A stretch of 22,101 bases of DNA from Candidatus Altimarinota bacterium (GTDB lineage: Bacteria > Patescibacteriota > Gracilibacteria > BD1-5 > UBA6164). Shown one piece after another: positions 8,935-18,526 of this stretch. The position numbers and the translations under genes are program-made. The notes beneath the pieces are model-generated. The model saw only the letters and a program-made list of their open reading frames with translations, was not told the DNA's origin and did no database searches. The DNA lies in the NCBI GenBank assembly GCA_020631575.1, contig JAHDGX010000013.1, positions 1 to 22,101 on the forward strand, written 5' to 3'. Every line of letters begins with the position of its first letter. The stretch's first letter is position 1.

Positions 8935-11900
8935 GTGAAGAAAGCTTTTATATACATCCTACTTTCGAGTCATATATTCTTTTCTGGAAATATATGAATT
9001 GTTTTAGAGAATTATTTTTCAATTGCAACTGCAGCAACTACTACTCTTTCTTATGCTGGAACAGCTACGGACTTATGAGATAGTACGCAATCATGGATAA
9101 CACCAATAAATGCCGTAGGTGACATAACTCTCACTTCTGCAAATATGGATATTGCAGATAGAGATATTAATACAAATACTCTATCACTTACCAATTTTGA
9201 TCTTGCAGCAGCATGATTACCATCATGAGTTACAATAAACGGAATTCAAGTTGAGGTTGAGTGGGAGGTAGAGAGCAATAGAGTACAGGACTCAAGAGTA
9301 CAGTTAACAAAAGATGGAACCACATGAATTTGAAATAATTATGCCAACATTAGTGCTGGTCCAACTACAAAAGCTTTTACTACCTATGGTTGATTAACAG
9401 ACTTATGGGGTACAACATGGACGGCAGCTGATCTTTTATCATCTAATTTTTGAGTACACCTACAATATGTAAATACAAGAAATCGAGATAGAATTGTTGA
9501 TGTGTATAGAGTAAGAATTACAGTTGATTATAGTGTTCCTAACTCTATTCCAACAGATATTAGTTTATCTAGTAATACAATCAATGAAGGCCTTCCTATT
9601 GGGACAAATATTTGAACACTTACTACAACAGATGCTGATATATGAGACTCACACACCTATAGTCTCGAATGTAGCATTCCAGGGACTGATGATGCAAGCT
9701 TTACTATTTCTACTAATAATTTAAATTCAAACGAAATATATAACTTCGATACTAAATCCAGCTATAGTATATGTATAAGAACAAATGATGGTAATTGAGG
9801 GGTTTTTGATAAAAATTTCACTATTCTTATCAACGATATTACGCTTCCCTCACCAGGTTGAGTTGACACAAATCTCGCTCTCTGGCTCAAAGCAGATAAA
9901 GGGACAAGCACAACTACTGACTGAGCATGACTCGCAACATGGAGTGATCAATCGTGAAATAATATGGACGCAACCGCTGTAGATGCTCCTATATATAGAA
10001 ATAATACTAATAATCAGCTTAATTATAATCCAGTTATAGACTTTAATGGTACCAGTGATTATATGAGAAATCTAACGAATGGAGCTCACTCTGATTCTTA
10101 CTATCTTGTAATTGTACCTGATGTCGATATAGAATGAACTTCTAGTCAATGAGTTCCTTTTAGTTTCGATTGTGAGAGTTGAACACTATCTACATGATGA
10201 CCGTGTGGACTTCCATTTGGAGGTATAGCACTATGAGCTTTTACACTCACTATTCCAGATGAAGTTATAACACATGCTATTGGTTCATCTGCAAACTATA
10301 GATCATCTAAAACAGCAGTTATTACCTATCCTGCATGAAAACCACTTCTTATAGGGGTAAATGATAACTCTGCTTCTGGTATTACTAATATATATGAAAA
10401 ATGAGAACAAATAGATAACGCTACAAGAAATACATATCAAACCCTTGAAGATGCGGATTACTGACTCTGAAGATCTATGGACGATGCAAATCCTTTTTAT
10501 TATGATGGTAAAATTGCTGAGGTAATAAACTATAACTGAGGACTTAGTACTCTAGAAAGACAAAAAATAGAGTCATACCTCGCTATAAAATATGGTATTA
10601 CTCTTAATTCATGAACTCAAGATTATATAAGTTCTGATGGAAATATTACTTTCTGGTCGACTTCGACAAATACTTGATACAATAATGATATTTTTTGAAT
10701 CGGTCGAGATGATAATCAAGAACTTTGACATATTGAATCAAAATCAATAAATGATTGAGCAATAGTTACTATACAAGCTGTATGAGAAGGAACAAACTTA
10801 TCTAACAGCTTTGTAGATATTTCTAACAATGAATTCTTCATGTCATGAGATAATGCATGATGAAATACCTGGACTGCTATTGACGCTCCTGCAAGCTTTA
10901 ACATATTATCAAAACAATGGAAAGCACAAGAAAATGGTGACGTTGGAGATGTTAATTTTCGATTTGATGTAGATGATACTGATTTTGATGTACCAGCATT
11001 AAGTTTATGAACAAACTACTTTTTTGTTTTTGATAGCGATGGAGATGGAAATCTTTCTGATGAAATACCAACTAGCATGACAAACACTACTGGATCTATT
11101 TGGGAATCTATTGATACTAACGTCCAAAACTGACAAATATATACTATAGCGACTCTTGCATCTGCAAATAGCATACCAACTGATATAATCCTCTCAAACA
11201 ATACTATAAATGAAAATGTAATATCTGGGACAACACTTGGAATTCTCTCCACTACTGACTCTGATGTAGCTGATACCCATACTTACACTTTAGTATGAGG
11301 TGCTGGGGATGATGACAACAATAGATTTACTATTAGTGGTTCCGATTTAAATTTTAACCATTCACCTGATCATGAAATACAAGAGTCATATTCTGTACGT
11401 ATTGAAACAAGTGATGGAAATTGATGAACTTTTCAAAAAATGTTTAGCATAACAATTAACGACCTCGGTGAAGCAATAACTTCTACAATAGACTTTGAGG
11501 ATAGTGAAGATGATGATAAATATACCCTATGATCTGGTCAGTGGAATAATAATACAGTGAATCCTAATTCAGGAAGCAACGCTTTAGAAAGCGATAATCT
11601 TGGGTTAAATAACACTCAGTCTTGTTTTCAGGTAGAACATAATTCAGCAACTGATGGTTTTATAGAATTTGATTATAATGTTTCATCTCAAGCTGGAAGT
11701 GATGAACTTGTATTCTTAATAGATAATGTACAACAAGACCAGTGGTCAGGAACAATACCATATACTACCTATACATCATGAGTTCAATCTGCAGGGCCAC
11801 ATACCTATAAATGGTGTTATATAAAGGATGGTGCAGGAAGTGCTGGAACAGATAATGCCTATATTGATAATATTATTTTCACTAACGGAGCAAGTGACAT

Positions 11901-12615
11901 TACAGCACCAAACATAACTACAACAAACTTTGCAAGTTGAGCCCTCTTACCATGAGGAAATCATAATATGAGCGTTAGTTATGCTGATGGAGAATCATGA
12001 ATTAATACGGCATCAAGTATCGTTCAACTCTACAAATGGGATTGAGTAAGTTCATATGGTCCAAATATAGCCGGAACATGAATAACAGTAACCTCTACAA
12101 CATCTACTACTACAAGCTTCTCTACAAATAACTTAGATTTCTGAAAATACCAATATAGGTTTAGTATTTCTGATAATGCTGGGAATCCTGTAGTCTACAT
12201 ACATGATTTTTATATTGATGAGCCTGAACTTACGGTAAGTACTGGTTCTATAGATACAGGAACCCTCTCTCCCCTCTCCAATACATTCTCAGATACAGTT
12301 ACAGTAACAGTACGAACTGTAGGAGCAGCTTTTGATCTTACAATGGATAGATCATCACCACTCACGCAAGGTATAGAAGAAATTCCAAGCTTCTCTGGAT
12401 CACTTTGATATGGATATCAACAAACACCATATGATGGAACAATACAAGCAATTAATACTTCCGAAAATATTGCGAGTGAAACTGAAAATATTAATACTAA
12501 TGGTTTAAAAAATACATACACTTATGAAATTCAAATTGGAGCACTCATAGATATACAGCAAGCTGCTGGTGAATATATGGGGGGTCTAGATTTTAATATA
12601 AGTTTGACTTATTAA
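8935..12615 (+). CDS. Giant exported surface protein with cadherin-like and LamG-like domains
   Basis: A 1226-aa protein in one frame, GTG 8935 to TAA 12613, with many UGA glycines. A signal peptide is visible (VKKAFIYILLSS...IATAA). Domains by eye: a cadherin-like repeat at residues about 206-301 (NTINEGLPIGTNIGTL, then DADIGDSHTY); a concanavalin/LamG-like lectin segment from about 306 (LALWLKADKG, WSDQSGN, VIDFNGTSDYM); then IAEVINYNGGLSTLERQKI and YLAIKYGITL, a segment seen in many adhesins. A second cadherin-like repeat is at about 748-844, with DSDGDGNLSDE before it as a likely calcium site. A beta-sandwich with two Cys spans about 849-980, an Ig-like domain 992-1097, and the shared C-terminal beta domain 1098-1226. 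The Ig-like plus C-terminal part is homologous to that of the divergent 1407-aa protein. The likely role is a calcium-stabilised adhesin; the ligand is unknown. A terminator follows. Confidence 0.87.
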
Positions 12616-12652
12616 TAATATTATTAATTAAAAATTAATTTCCTATTAAAAA

Positions 12653-12680
12653 ACTTGTCTTTTGACAAGTCTTTTTTTTG
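12653..12680 (+). terminator. Rho-independent terminator of the 1226-aa surface gene
   Basis: A 7-bp stem (12653-12659 with 12664-12670), a four-T loop and an eight-T tract (12672-12679). Its T tract runs straight into the -35 box of the next promoter. Confidence 0.88.
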
Positions 12681-12707
12681 ACATGAAGTTAATAAGTATG
12701 CTATGAT
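12678..12707 (+). promoter_or_regulatory. Strong sigma70-type promoter with extended -10
   Basis: A perfect -35 TTGACA (12678-12683), an 18-nt spacer and -10 TATGAT (12702-12707), with the extended TG-n at 12699-12701. It is the best promoter match in the window and lies 66 nt before the 223-aa exported protein. The first two bases of the -35 are the end of the preceding terminator's T tract. Confidence 0.8.
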
Positions 12708-12773
12708 TATATCAGCTAGTAGAGTGCACTCTCTAATATTAGCCACATTTTATTTTTTTATAACTACTAAGTT

Positions 12774-13445
12774 ATGACGAAAACACAAATACAAAAAGTT
12801 TTTGCTGCTATTGCTCTTTTTGCAATTGCTACAGCTAACTTTGGTGCTGTTCACGCAACACAAATTGGTACAGGTTCTGTAGTTGGAACAGGAGCATTTG
12901 ATACAGCTATTAACTGGAACGATACTTTCACTGCAGGAAGTGCTTCTGGTTCAGTATCAAACATTAGAATTAAGGCAAGAGTAAATCCTACTCTTAACAT
13001 GTCTATTTCTGCTGAGGAAATTGATCTTGGTACACTCGATGCTGGTGTCGCATCTACTGGAAGTCTTTTCCTAGAAATTGGTACAAATGCTAAATCAGGT
13101 GTATCAATTACTGCAAGAAGTCAAAGTGGTGGTCTTACTCAACTTGATGATCCTACCATTCAGATAAATGATTTAACTGCTGATGGTCTTGCTGAATCAT
13201 ATACTTGGGCATCTACTCCTAACGCTATTGATGATTCTAGTTCTGCTGCTTTTGCTGCAACTGGTCTTACAGCTCTAGAAGTAAATGATAACTCTACTGA
13301 ACATACTGTATATTCTACTAATAAAGGTGAGGCAACAAACCTTGAAGATGATGTAGAATTTGTAGTATCTGCAACAGCAGCAGCTGAAACTCCAGCTGGT
13401 GACTATGAAGACTATGTTACATTTACAGTAACTGGTAACTTCTAG
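12774..13445 (+). CDS. Exported 223-aa protein with the shared C-terminal beta domain; probably abundant
   Basis: ATG 12774 to TAG. The N-terminus is a clear signal peptide (KTQIQKVFAAIALFAIATA, likely cleavage after VHA). The mature part is Ala/Thr/Ser/Gly-rich with no Cys. From about residue 72 it reads LNMSISAEEIDLGTLDAG, then GTNAKSGVSITA, and it ends AGDYEDYVTFTVTGNF. These are the same opening and closing motifs as the C-termini of the two giant proteins, so most of this protein is that domain plus an insertion. All 19 glycines are GGN and none is UGA, unlike every large neighbour. Together with a strong promoter and a 17-bp terminator stem, this suggests high expression. It may be a major surface, pilin-like or S-layer-like subunit; the function is inferred. 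Confidence 0.9.
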   Translation: MTKTQIQKVFAAIALFAIATANFGAVHATQIGTGSVVGTGAFDTAINWNDTFTAGSASGSVSNIRIKARVNPTLNMSISAEEIDLGTLDAGVASTGSLFLEIGTNAKSGVSITARSQSGGLTQLDDPTIQINDLTADGLAESYTWASTPNAIDDSSSAAFAATGLTALEVNDNSTEHTVYSTNKGEATNLEDDVEFVVSATAAAETPAGDYEDYVTFTVTGNF

Positions 13446-13465
13446 TTAATAGAAAATTAATATAG

Positions 13466-13500
13466 AAAAAAGTCTACTGACATGTCAGTAGACTTTTTTT
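13466..13500 (+). terminator. Strong rho-independent terminator
   Basis: A perfect 17-bp inverted repeat (13466-13482 and 13483-13499, centred on an ACATGT) with flanking A and T runs, 20 nt after the 223-aa gene. It is among the strongest hairpins in the window and could work on both strands. Confidence 0.93.
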
Positions 13501-13529
13501 ATTTCTCATTTTTTTAGCTAATATAAGGC

Positions 13530-13535
13530 TATAAT
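13530..13535 (+). promoter_or_regulatory. Putative -10 box for the DUF916-like gene
   Basis: A perfect TATAAT lies 21 nt upstream of the ATG at 13557. The expected -35 position holds only a weak T-rich match, so this is a tentative promoter that would make the gene independent of the strongly terminated gene before it. Confidence 0.45.
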
Positions 13536-13556
13536 TTAATAAGTTACTACTCACGT

Positions 13557-15125
13557 ATGAAGAAGATTATTTACTCTGTTTTTGTTTTGTTACTATCTCT
13601 TCTATTCTCTTGATATTCACACGCTGCGATAAACTATACTGTTACACCAATAAACTACGAATTGGAGCTTAATCCTGGCTGATCTATCACGCTTCCAGCA
13701 AGTATTAAAAATAATGGTGATACTACTGTAACTCTTCCTACGTGAGCTTCAGACTTTCAGGCAAATGGAACTGGTTGAGTTCCAAGCTTTGTAAGGAGGT
13801 CTGAGCTAGTATTTCCAGATCAACAGTTATCTAGTTGGATCACTATATCACAATCCAGCGTCACCATTGCTCCATGAGAAGAAGCTACAGTAGATTTTAC
13901 TATAGATGTTCCTGCAAATGCAACTCCTGGATGACATTATGGAGCTGTATTTTTTAAAAATGATGGTTCAGAGACTAGTGCTGGTGGAACAATTGGGATA
14001 AATGTTGATTATGGTATATTAGTCCTAGTAAACGTCTCTGGAGATATAATAATTGACGCTGAAATATGAGATCCAAGTATATCATGATGAGGTACGTGAG
14101 ATCATAGAAAACCACCAAAAGCTGAAACAGGATCATGAACTTGAGACTGAGATAGCACAAATGAAAGTGAAGACTGGTATATTTGAACTGATGAAGAGTG
14201 AAACCCTGTGTATGAATCTCCTGATAACTGTCCTCTATGAGATTTTACGGTAAGTAAATACGATGGTTCTTGCTTCATATCACCGGATCCTTCGGACTCT
14301 ACTGACACTACCGGCAATAACGAACCTGTCTTGTTTAATGACGAATTTGAAGTTATATTTTCATTTCCAATAAAAAATAAATGAAATACTCATATCAAGC
14401 CTAACGGAAAAATAGTACTAAAAGATGAAGATGGAAATATTATAAAAGCTATTGGGAAAGAAGTAATAGCTAATGATAGATGAGCCATTATAGGAGAAAA
14501 AATTGTTGATTATATTCCCATCAACGACCAATGAGGAAATATACTTCCCCAAACTGAACGTGTTTTTGAATCTGAGTGGAAATGATTCCCTTATAAGGTT
14601 TTTGATGATGAAGGAAATCCTATTGTACAATACTGGTCTCCATCAGAGTACTACACACAAAAAAATAAAGATGAAGCTGGTTTTCTTATGTTTTGGGAAA
14701 GAGTATCAGAAAGTCGAACATATAAGACTATTACAGCCGAAATCGAAATGGTTTACTATGACGAACAATGAAACCCTATAGAGTTTAGTACAGCAAAAGA
14801 GTTTCCAGTTCAATATATAGAAAGAGTAGTGAGCCTAAATCCATACGTAATACTTGCTATAATACTACTCTCTACGAGCCTGCTCTTCTTCTACTTTGGA
14901 ACAAGATGGTGGATACTGGTATGTAAAACAAAAGCATGTTGGTCTTGTGATGAAAAAATAAAATCTCACTGGAAAACTTGTCCTCATTGTGAAGCACTTC
15001 AGGACAAAAAAGCGCAAAAAGAGTTTGAAAAAAATAAGAAGGCTCAATCGAAAGTAGCAAAAAAGAAAGCAGTTCCAGCAAAAAGCAGAAAGGCTCCAGC
15101 GAGGACAAAAACTACAAAAAAGTAA
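13557..15125 (+). CDS. DUF916/WxL-interacting-like membrane protein with a cytoplasmic zinc ribbon
   Basis: A 522-aa protein from ATG 13557 to TAA, with about 20 UGA glycines. A signal peptide (IIYSVFVLLLSLLFSGYSHA) precedes INYTVTPINYELELNPGGS, which is followed by a WITISQSSVTIAPGEEATV strand and PGGHYGAVFF. This order closely resembles the DUF916/Fn3-like domain of WxL-interacting proteins. The middle is an acidic, Gly-rich linker, then a second beta domain. One transmembrane helix (PYVILAIILLSTSLLFFYFG) lies near residues 428-447. The tail inside the cell has a CX2C...CX2C zinc ribbon (CWSCDEKIKSHWKTCPHC) and about 50 Lys/Ala-rich residues that could bind nucleic acid or other acidic partners. 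The zinc ribbon and basic tail are not, to my knowledge, usual in WxL-interacting proteins. Context suggests it organises the neighbouring exported proteins. Topology is clear; family and role are inferred. Confidence 0.85.
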
Positions 15126-15129
15126 AACC

Positions 15130-15172
15130 GATTACAAAAAAAACAGACCCCTGTCTGTTTTTTTTTGTAATC
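15130..15172. terminator. Bidirectional terminator between convergent genes
   Basis: A long stem (arms about 15130-15148 and 15153-15172, loop CCCT) with eight A on one side and a run of T on the other. It ends the plus-strand 522-aa gene and, read on the other strand, the minus-strand gene whose stop is at 15174. Confidence 0.9.
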
Positions 15173-15173
15173 T

Positions 15174-15872
15174 TTATTGTTTTGGATTTGGTGTCCAATG
15201 AGTTATTCATCTTGCAAGCCTTCACATATGGCCAACTATATCTACCATAAGGGATATAAGACTATCAAACTTATCTCTTGTTTTTTGAACTATATCTTTC
15301 TTATATTGATCTCTGAGTACCTGAGCTTTATTAAGTTTTGTAGTATCATAGGCTACTTGAGCATATATATCAAGCTTGTTAGCTACAAGTGTGAGACATG
15401 CATCTGATACATCGGATCACTTGATTCTATTTCATGCTGCTGTAATTGCTATAGGAGAACTACAAGTAGCTCTTTTTTTCAAGATTCCCCCATTACATAG
15501 AGCTTTATATTGTTTATGATATACTCCTTCTGGGAGTAAATTTTTACTAATATCATCTATCACTCTATTTGTTTCTGTTGCTGCTTTTTCCTTGTCTTGA
15601 CCTAATGAATCTAGAAAAGCCTCTACTTGATCATCTATTTTTTTGAATTCAACATCAAGGATAATCTGATCGAGTATATCTTCATCCCTATTTGATTGTA
15701 GACATATAAAGTCCTTAATCGATCTTGTTGATCCATTCTGATTTGCTACTTTACACTGTTCAAATTTTCCTGCATATTCGCATTCTAAGGCTCTCACTTC
15801 TCACAGAAAAGCTCACATGTATCATCAGATACATAATGCACTTACGGAGCTGAGTATGAGGGTCTTTTTCAT
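15174..15872 (-). CDS. Exported protein of unknown function
   Basis: A 232-aa protein, ATG at 15872 to TAA at 15174-15176, with several UGA glycines. A signal peptide is visible (KKTLILSSVSALCIGGYMGA, probable cleavage after VRA). The mature part starts LECEYAGKFEQCK and holds five or six Cys in all, with long charged, probably helical stretches (DQIILDVEFKKIDDQVEAF, and LNKAQVLRDQYKKDIVQ near the C-terminus). No family is recognised. It starts 5 nt after the YtxH-like gene, so the two are one operon, and it ends at a shared convergent terminator. An envelope-located helical protein is likely; any function would be a guess. Confidence 0.75.
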
Positions 15873-15877
15873 GTTGA

Positions 15878-16114
15878 TTACTTTTTTTCAAATAGAGATA
15901 TGAGTTTCGCTGTAACCTTTCAGAAAACACTAATTCATTTCTTTGCATATCACTCGGATGCATCAGCAGCATTTGACCAAAACTTTCTTCCTTTCTTAGT
16001 TCGAGAAAGACCAAATATTGAGGCTGCAGCTCATCATATGATAATTCACGTAACGAGTTTATCTACGGTTCACATTCATTTTTTTACTGTCTTTTTGCTT
16101 CTTCTGAAAATCAT
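15878..16114 (-). CDS. YtxH-like small membrane protein
   Basis: A 78-aa protein, ATG at 16114 to TAA at 15878-15880, visible only with UGA as Gly. A basic N-terminus (MIFRRSKKTVKK) leads to VDKLVTGIIIGGAAASIFGL, a small-residue hydrophobic segment, then SRTKKGRKFW, and an amphipathic helix (SNAADASEGYAKKG). The order of Gly-rich hydrophobic segment, basic T-x-x-G-R box and helix is that of YtxH/GvpP-like proteins. It is just upstream of the 232-aa exported protein (5-nt gap) and 36 nt after hsp20. YtxH proteins are often stress-associated in other bacteria, which fits the hsp20 neighbour. The exact role is unknown. Confidence 0.68.
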
Positions 16115-16150
16115 ACATATGATTTAAAAATAAATAATTACACTCTAATA

Positions 16151-16597
16151 CTACGAGGCAATTCTATTAATCTTAATATTTTGACTGTCAAAGCGAATCT
16201 TTGGGATATGAATTACTAAGAGGTTATTTTCCATAACAGCTTTTACGCTTGAAAAATCCATATTTTCAGGGAGTATAACATTTCTGAGAAATTTTCCCCA
16301 AAAACATTCTTCATTTTTCACCTGCATCTCTGGATCATAAAACTCTTTTGGTTTATTTCTTACTCCCGAAATAGTAAGAGTTGACTCATGTACAGAAATA
16401 TCTATGTCATGCAGTTCGACTCCTGCAACTGGTGCAAGTATATAAACGCTCTCATGGTTTTCGAGTATATCAAGAGCAATCTGCCCAACTTGTTCATTTT
16501 CTGCTTGATTTGATATGTCTTGGGAGCCTGATTCTACATCTACATGTATAGAGTCTGTTTTTGTCTCATCATCATTACTTCAAAATAGTTTTACCAT
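16151..16597 (-). CDS. Small heat-shock protein, Hsp20/alpha-crystallin family
   Basis: A 148-aa protein, ATG at 16597 to TAG at 16151-16153, with a single UGA (Gly) at the N-terminus. After a charged, probably disordered first 45 residues, the alpha-crystallin domain runs from about 40 to 140. It shows VYILAPVAGVELHDIDISVH and LTISGVRNKP strands, then CFWGKFLRNVILPENMD (the usual F-x-R-x-(I/V)-x-LP segment) and NNLLVIHIPK, the usual NGVL-x-I-x-(I/L)PK end. It would hold unfolding proteins in a refolding-competent state in the cytoplasm. The C-terminal IKI in FDSQNIKINR may be the I-x-I dimer-bridging motif. The length is typical. It belongs to the minus-strand run between RluA and YtxH-like genes. 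Confidence 0.92.
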
Positions 16598-16662
16598 ATA
16601 TATGATTTATCTATGTATTTTACGTATAAATAGTAGTTTTTTTTGCGAGAAATACAATCTTT

Positions 16663-17595
16663 TTATACCTCAATCTCTCCATTTATTACGGCTTCCATAT
16701 CTGGATATAACGGAGCTATAAACTTCTCATTTTGTCCATATAGATCAATATGAAATTCACGTGCATGAAGCATCTGTCTGTGGATTTGATACAAAGTAGC
16801 TACTCGTTTATTGATTTTAGAATTCCCATATACACTGTCTCAAAGTATTGGGTATCAAATACTTGCAAGGTGCACCCTAATTTGATGCGTTCTTCATGTC
16901 TCTAGGTCAACTTTTATAACAGAATACTCATTGTCTATATATCCTAGTACTTCTCCATGTGTGATAGCATTTTTAGGATTAAGTGGATTACTTACTGTCA
17001 TTTTAATTTTATCTGATGGATGCCTTCCAATATCTGATTTGATTGTAAACTTTTGCTGAGTGATGACTCATGCCACAATTGCTATATAATACTTCTTTAC
17101 TTCCCTAGCCTTGATCTTCGCAGAGATTTCTTTCATGTAAGTATCATTTTTAGCTGTGATGATTACTCACGTTGTATCACGATCCAATCTGTGAACAATT
17201 CATGGTCTCTGCTCTCATGATATCACTGGTAAAGACTCTCTACAATGGTGAAGTAGAGCATTTACCATTGTGCCTCTTTTTCCCTCTATTCCAGGGGTTG
17301 GATGTACATTGATTCATGGAGCCTTATTTATAACGCAGATATTTTTATCTTCATATATAACATCAAGTGGTATAGCCTCTGGAAGTATCTGGGTAGAAGT
17401 AATAATTTCTTCTATGTATATTTCATCATGGAGCTCTAATTTCGTATTTTTCTTGATTGTATGTTCATTAACTCTCACACAACCTGAATCTATAAGTTTC
17501 TGGATATAGCTCCGAGAAAGTTCTGGAAAAATACTTGCAAGATACATATCTATTCTCTGCTTCTTCTCTATATTTACACAAAAATTATACTTCAT
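16663..17595 (-). CDS. RluA/RluD-family pseudouridine synthase
   Basis: A 310-aa protein, ATG at 17595 to TAA at 16663-16665. An N-terminal S4 RNA-binding domain spans residues about 12-75 (RIDMYLASIFPELSRSYIQKLIDSG). The catalytic region has the family motif RPGIVHRLDRDTTG with the catalytic Asp in HRLD; its Gly before IVH is UGA. It isomerises specific uridines in 23S rRNA or tRNA to pseudouridine. The length is typical of RluD-type enzymes. It overlaps the end of the Nudix gene by 11 nt, implying co-translation. The S4 domain points to RluD- or RluC-like enzymes rather than RluA itself, but the target base cannot be read from sequence. Confidence 0.94.
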
Positions 17596-18004
17596 TTTCT
17601 AAAAATTTTTTTATATTATTACACACCATATAATCATGAGAAAACATTTTTAGCTTCCATAGTTCTTCAAAGCTAAAGAAACTTCCTGAATCCCCCTCTT
17701 GCACTTTTATCTTTTCTTTAAAATTATGGTATTTTTTACAGATAAATATATGACTCAAATAGTCAGATTCTCACACTACAAGATTACGAAACTCTCAAGT
17801 GTATATAATATCATCTGCTGACAGTTCAATACTAAGCTCTTCTTTTACTTCCCGGAGACATCAAGTCATAAAGTCTTCTCTATCTTCTAAATGTCCTCCA
17901 AAAAAAGACCACTCTTCTCAAAACTTAGAGTAATTTCACCTTTCTTGGAGAAATATTTTTCAATCTTCAACAAAAGTAAACATCGCAACTCTTCAAACTC
18001 TCAT
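17585..18004 (-). CDS. Nudix hydrolase
   Basis: A 139-aa protein, ATG at 18004 to TAA at 17585-17587, with several UGA glycines. The Nudix box is at residues about 37-59: GHLEDREDFMTGCLREVKEE followed by LSI. It matches G-x5-E-x7-RE-U-x-EE-x-G-U, except that the last Gly is Ser. The metal-binding RE..EE residues are intact. An N-terminal strand (VGRVAMFTFVEDGKIFLQER) fits the fold. It hydrolyses a nucleoside diphosphate linked to some other group; the substrate is unknown. It overlaps the downstream RluA-family gene by 11 nt and follows a terminator-like hairpin 9 nt upstream. Confidence 0.9.
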
Positions 18005-18012
18005 AATAATAG

Positions 18013-18041
18013 AAAATACCCTGCAGGTGCAGGATATTTTT
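18013..18041 (-). terminator. Terminator-like hairpin before the Nudix gene
   Basis: An 11-bp stem with a 2-nt loop (CCTGCA and TGCAGG arms). One pair is a G-U wobble on the minus-strand RNA but a C-A mismatch on the plus strand, followed by a short T run on the minus strand. This asymmetry suggests that it works on the minus strand, ending the transcript of the 132-aa gene or attenuating read-through into the Nudix gene. Confidence 0.68.
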
Positions 18042-18052
18042 ATAGTTTTAGA

Positions 18053-18451
18053 TTATAAACCAAGTGATTTTTTTATCTCTTCTTCCTTTGCTTTATCCTC
18101 ATCTTTTTTACCTTGGTTCTCTAGTTCTGCTCTGTAAAGATCTCAGAGGTGAACCCACTCTGTTTGCTGCTTAGTAAGAAGCTTTTTGATATCTTCTGGA
18201 TGATCCTTAGCAAGTTCTCGAAATTTTTCTCTTTCCTCCGTAAAAACCTTTGTTAGTTCGTCAAATTGAAACTGAGAAAGTGTTGGTACAGCGTCTACTA
18301 CTCTCTTCTTCTCCATGGTATTGAGAGAGAGTGAATGCTTAAGAAGATCCATAAATACCTCTGGTTCTACTTGAACGGCTTGAGAATGAAGCTTAATAAG
18401 GTCTAGAACTATAGCATCAACCTGTTGCTCTGTAATTGGATCAGCAGCCAT
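18053..18451 (-). CDS. Small helical protein of unknown function
   Basis: A 132-aa protein, ATG at 18451 to TAA at 18053-18055, with one UGA (Gly) about 30 residues before the end. It has no signal peptide or membrane segment. The sequence is charged and looks almost wholly alpha-helical (ITEQQVDAIVLDLIKLHS, TLSQFQFDELTKVFTEE), with a Lys/Glu-rich C-terminus. I do not recognise a family. It is divergent from the RecO-like gene with a 75-bp gap that must hold both promoters, and it is separated from the Nudix gene by a hairpin, so it may be transcribed alone. Confidence 0.72.
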
Positions 18452-18526
18452 ATATATTTGATTAATATGATATTTGCGTAAAATTATATAGATATTTTAC
18501 ATGGATACAATTTTTTTTAGGGATTT

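Noticed and set aside
15900..16127. Plus-strand open frame of 75 codons
   Set aside because: It is antisense to the YtxH-like gene, whose sequence is family-like and fits the operon; the plus frame has no recognisable features.
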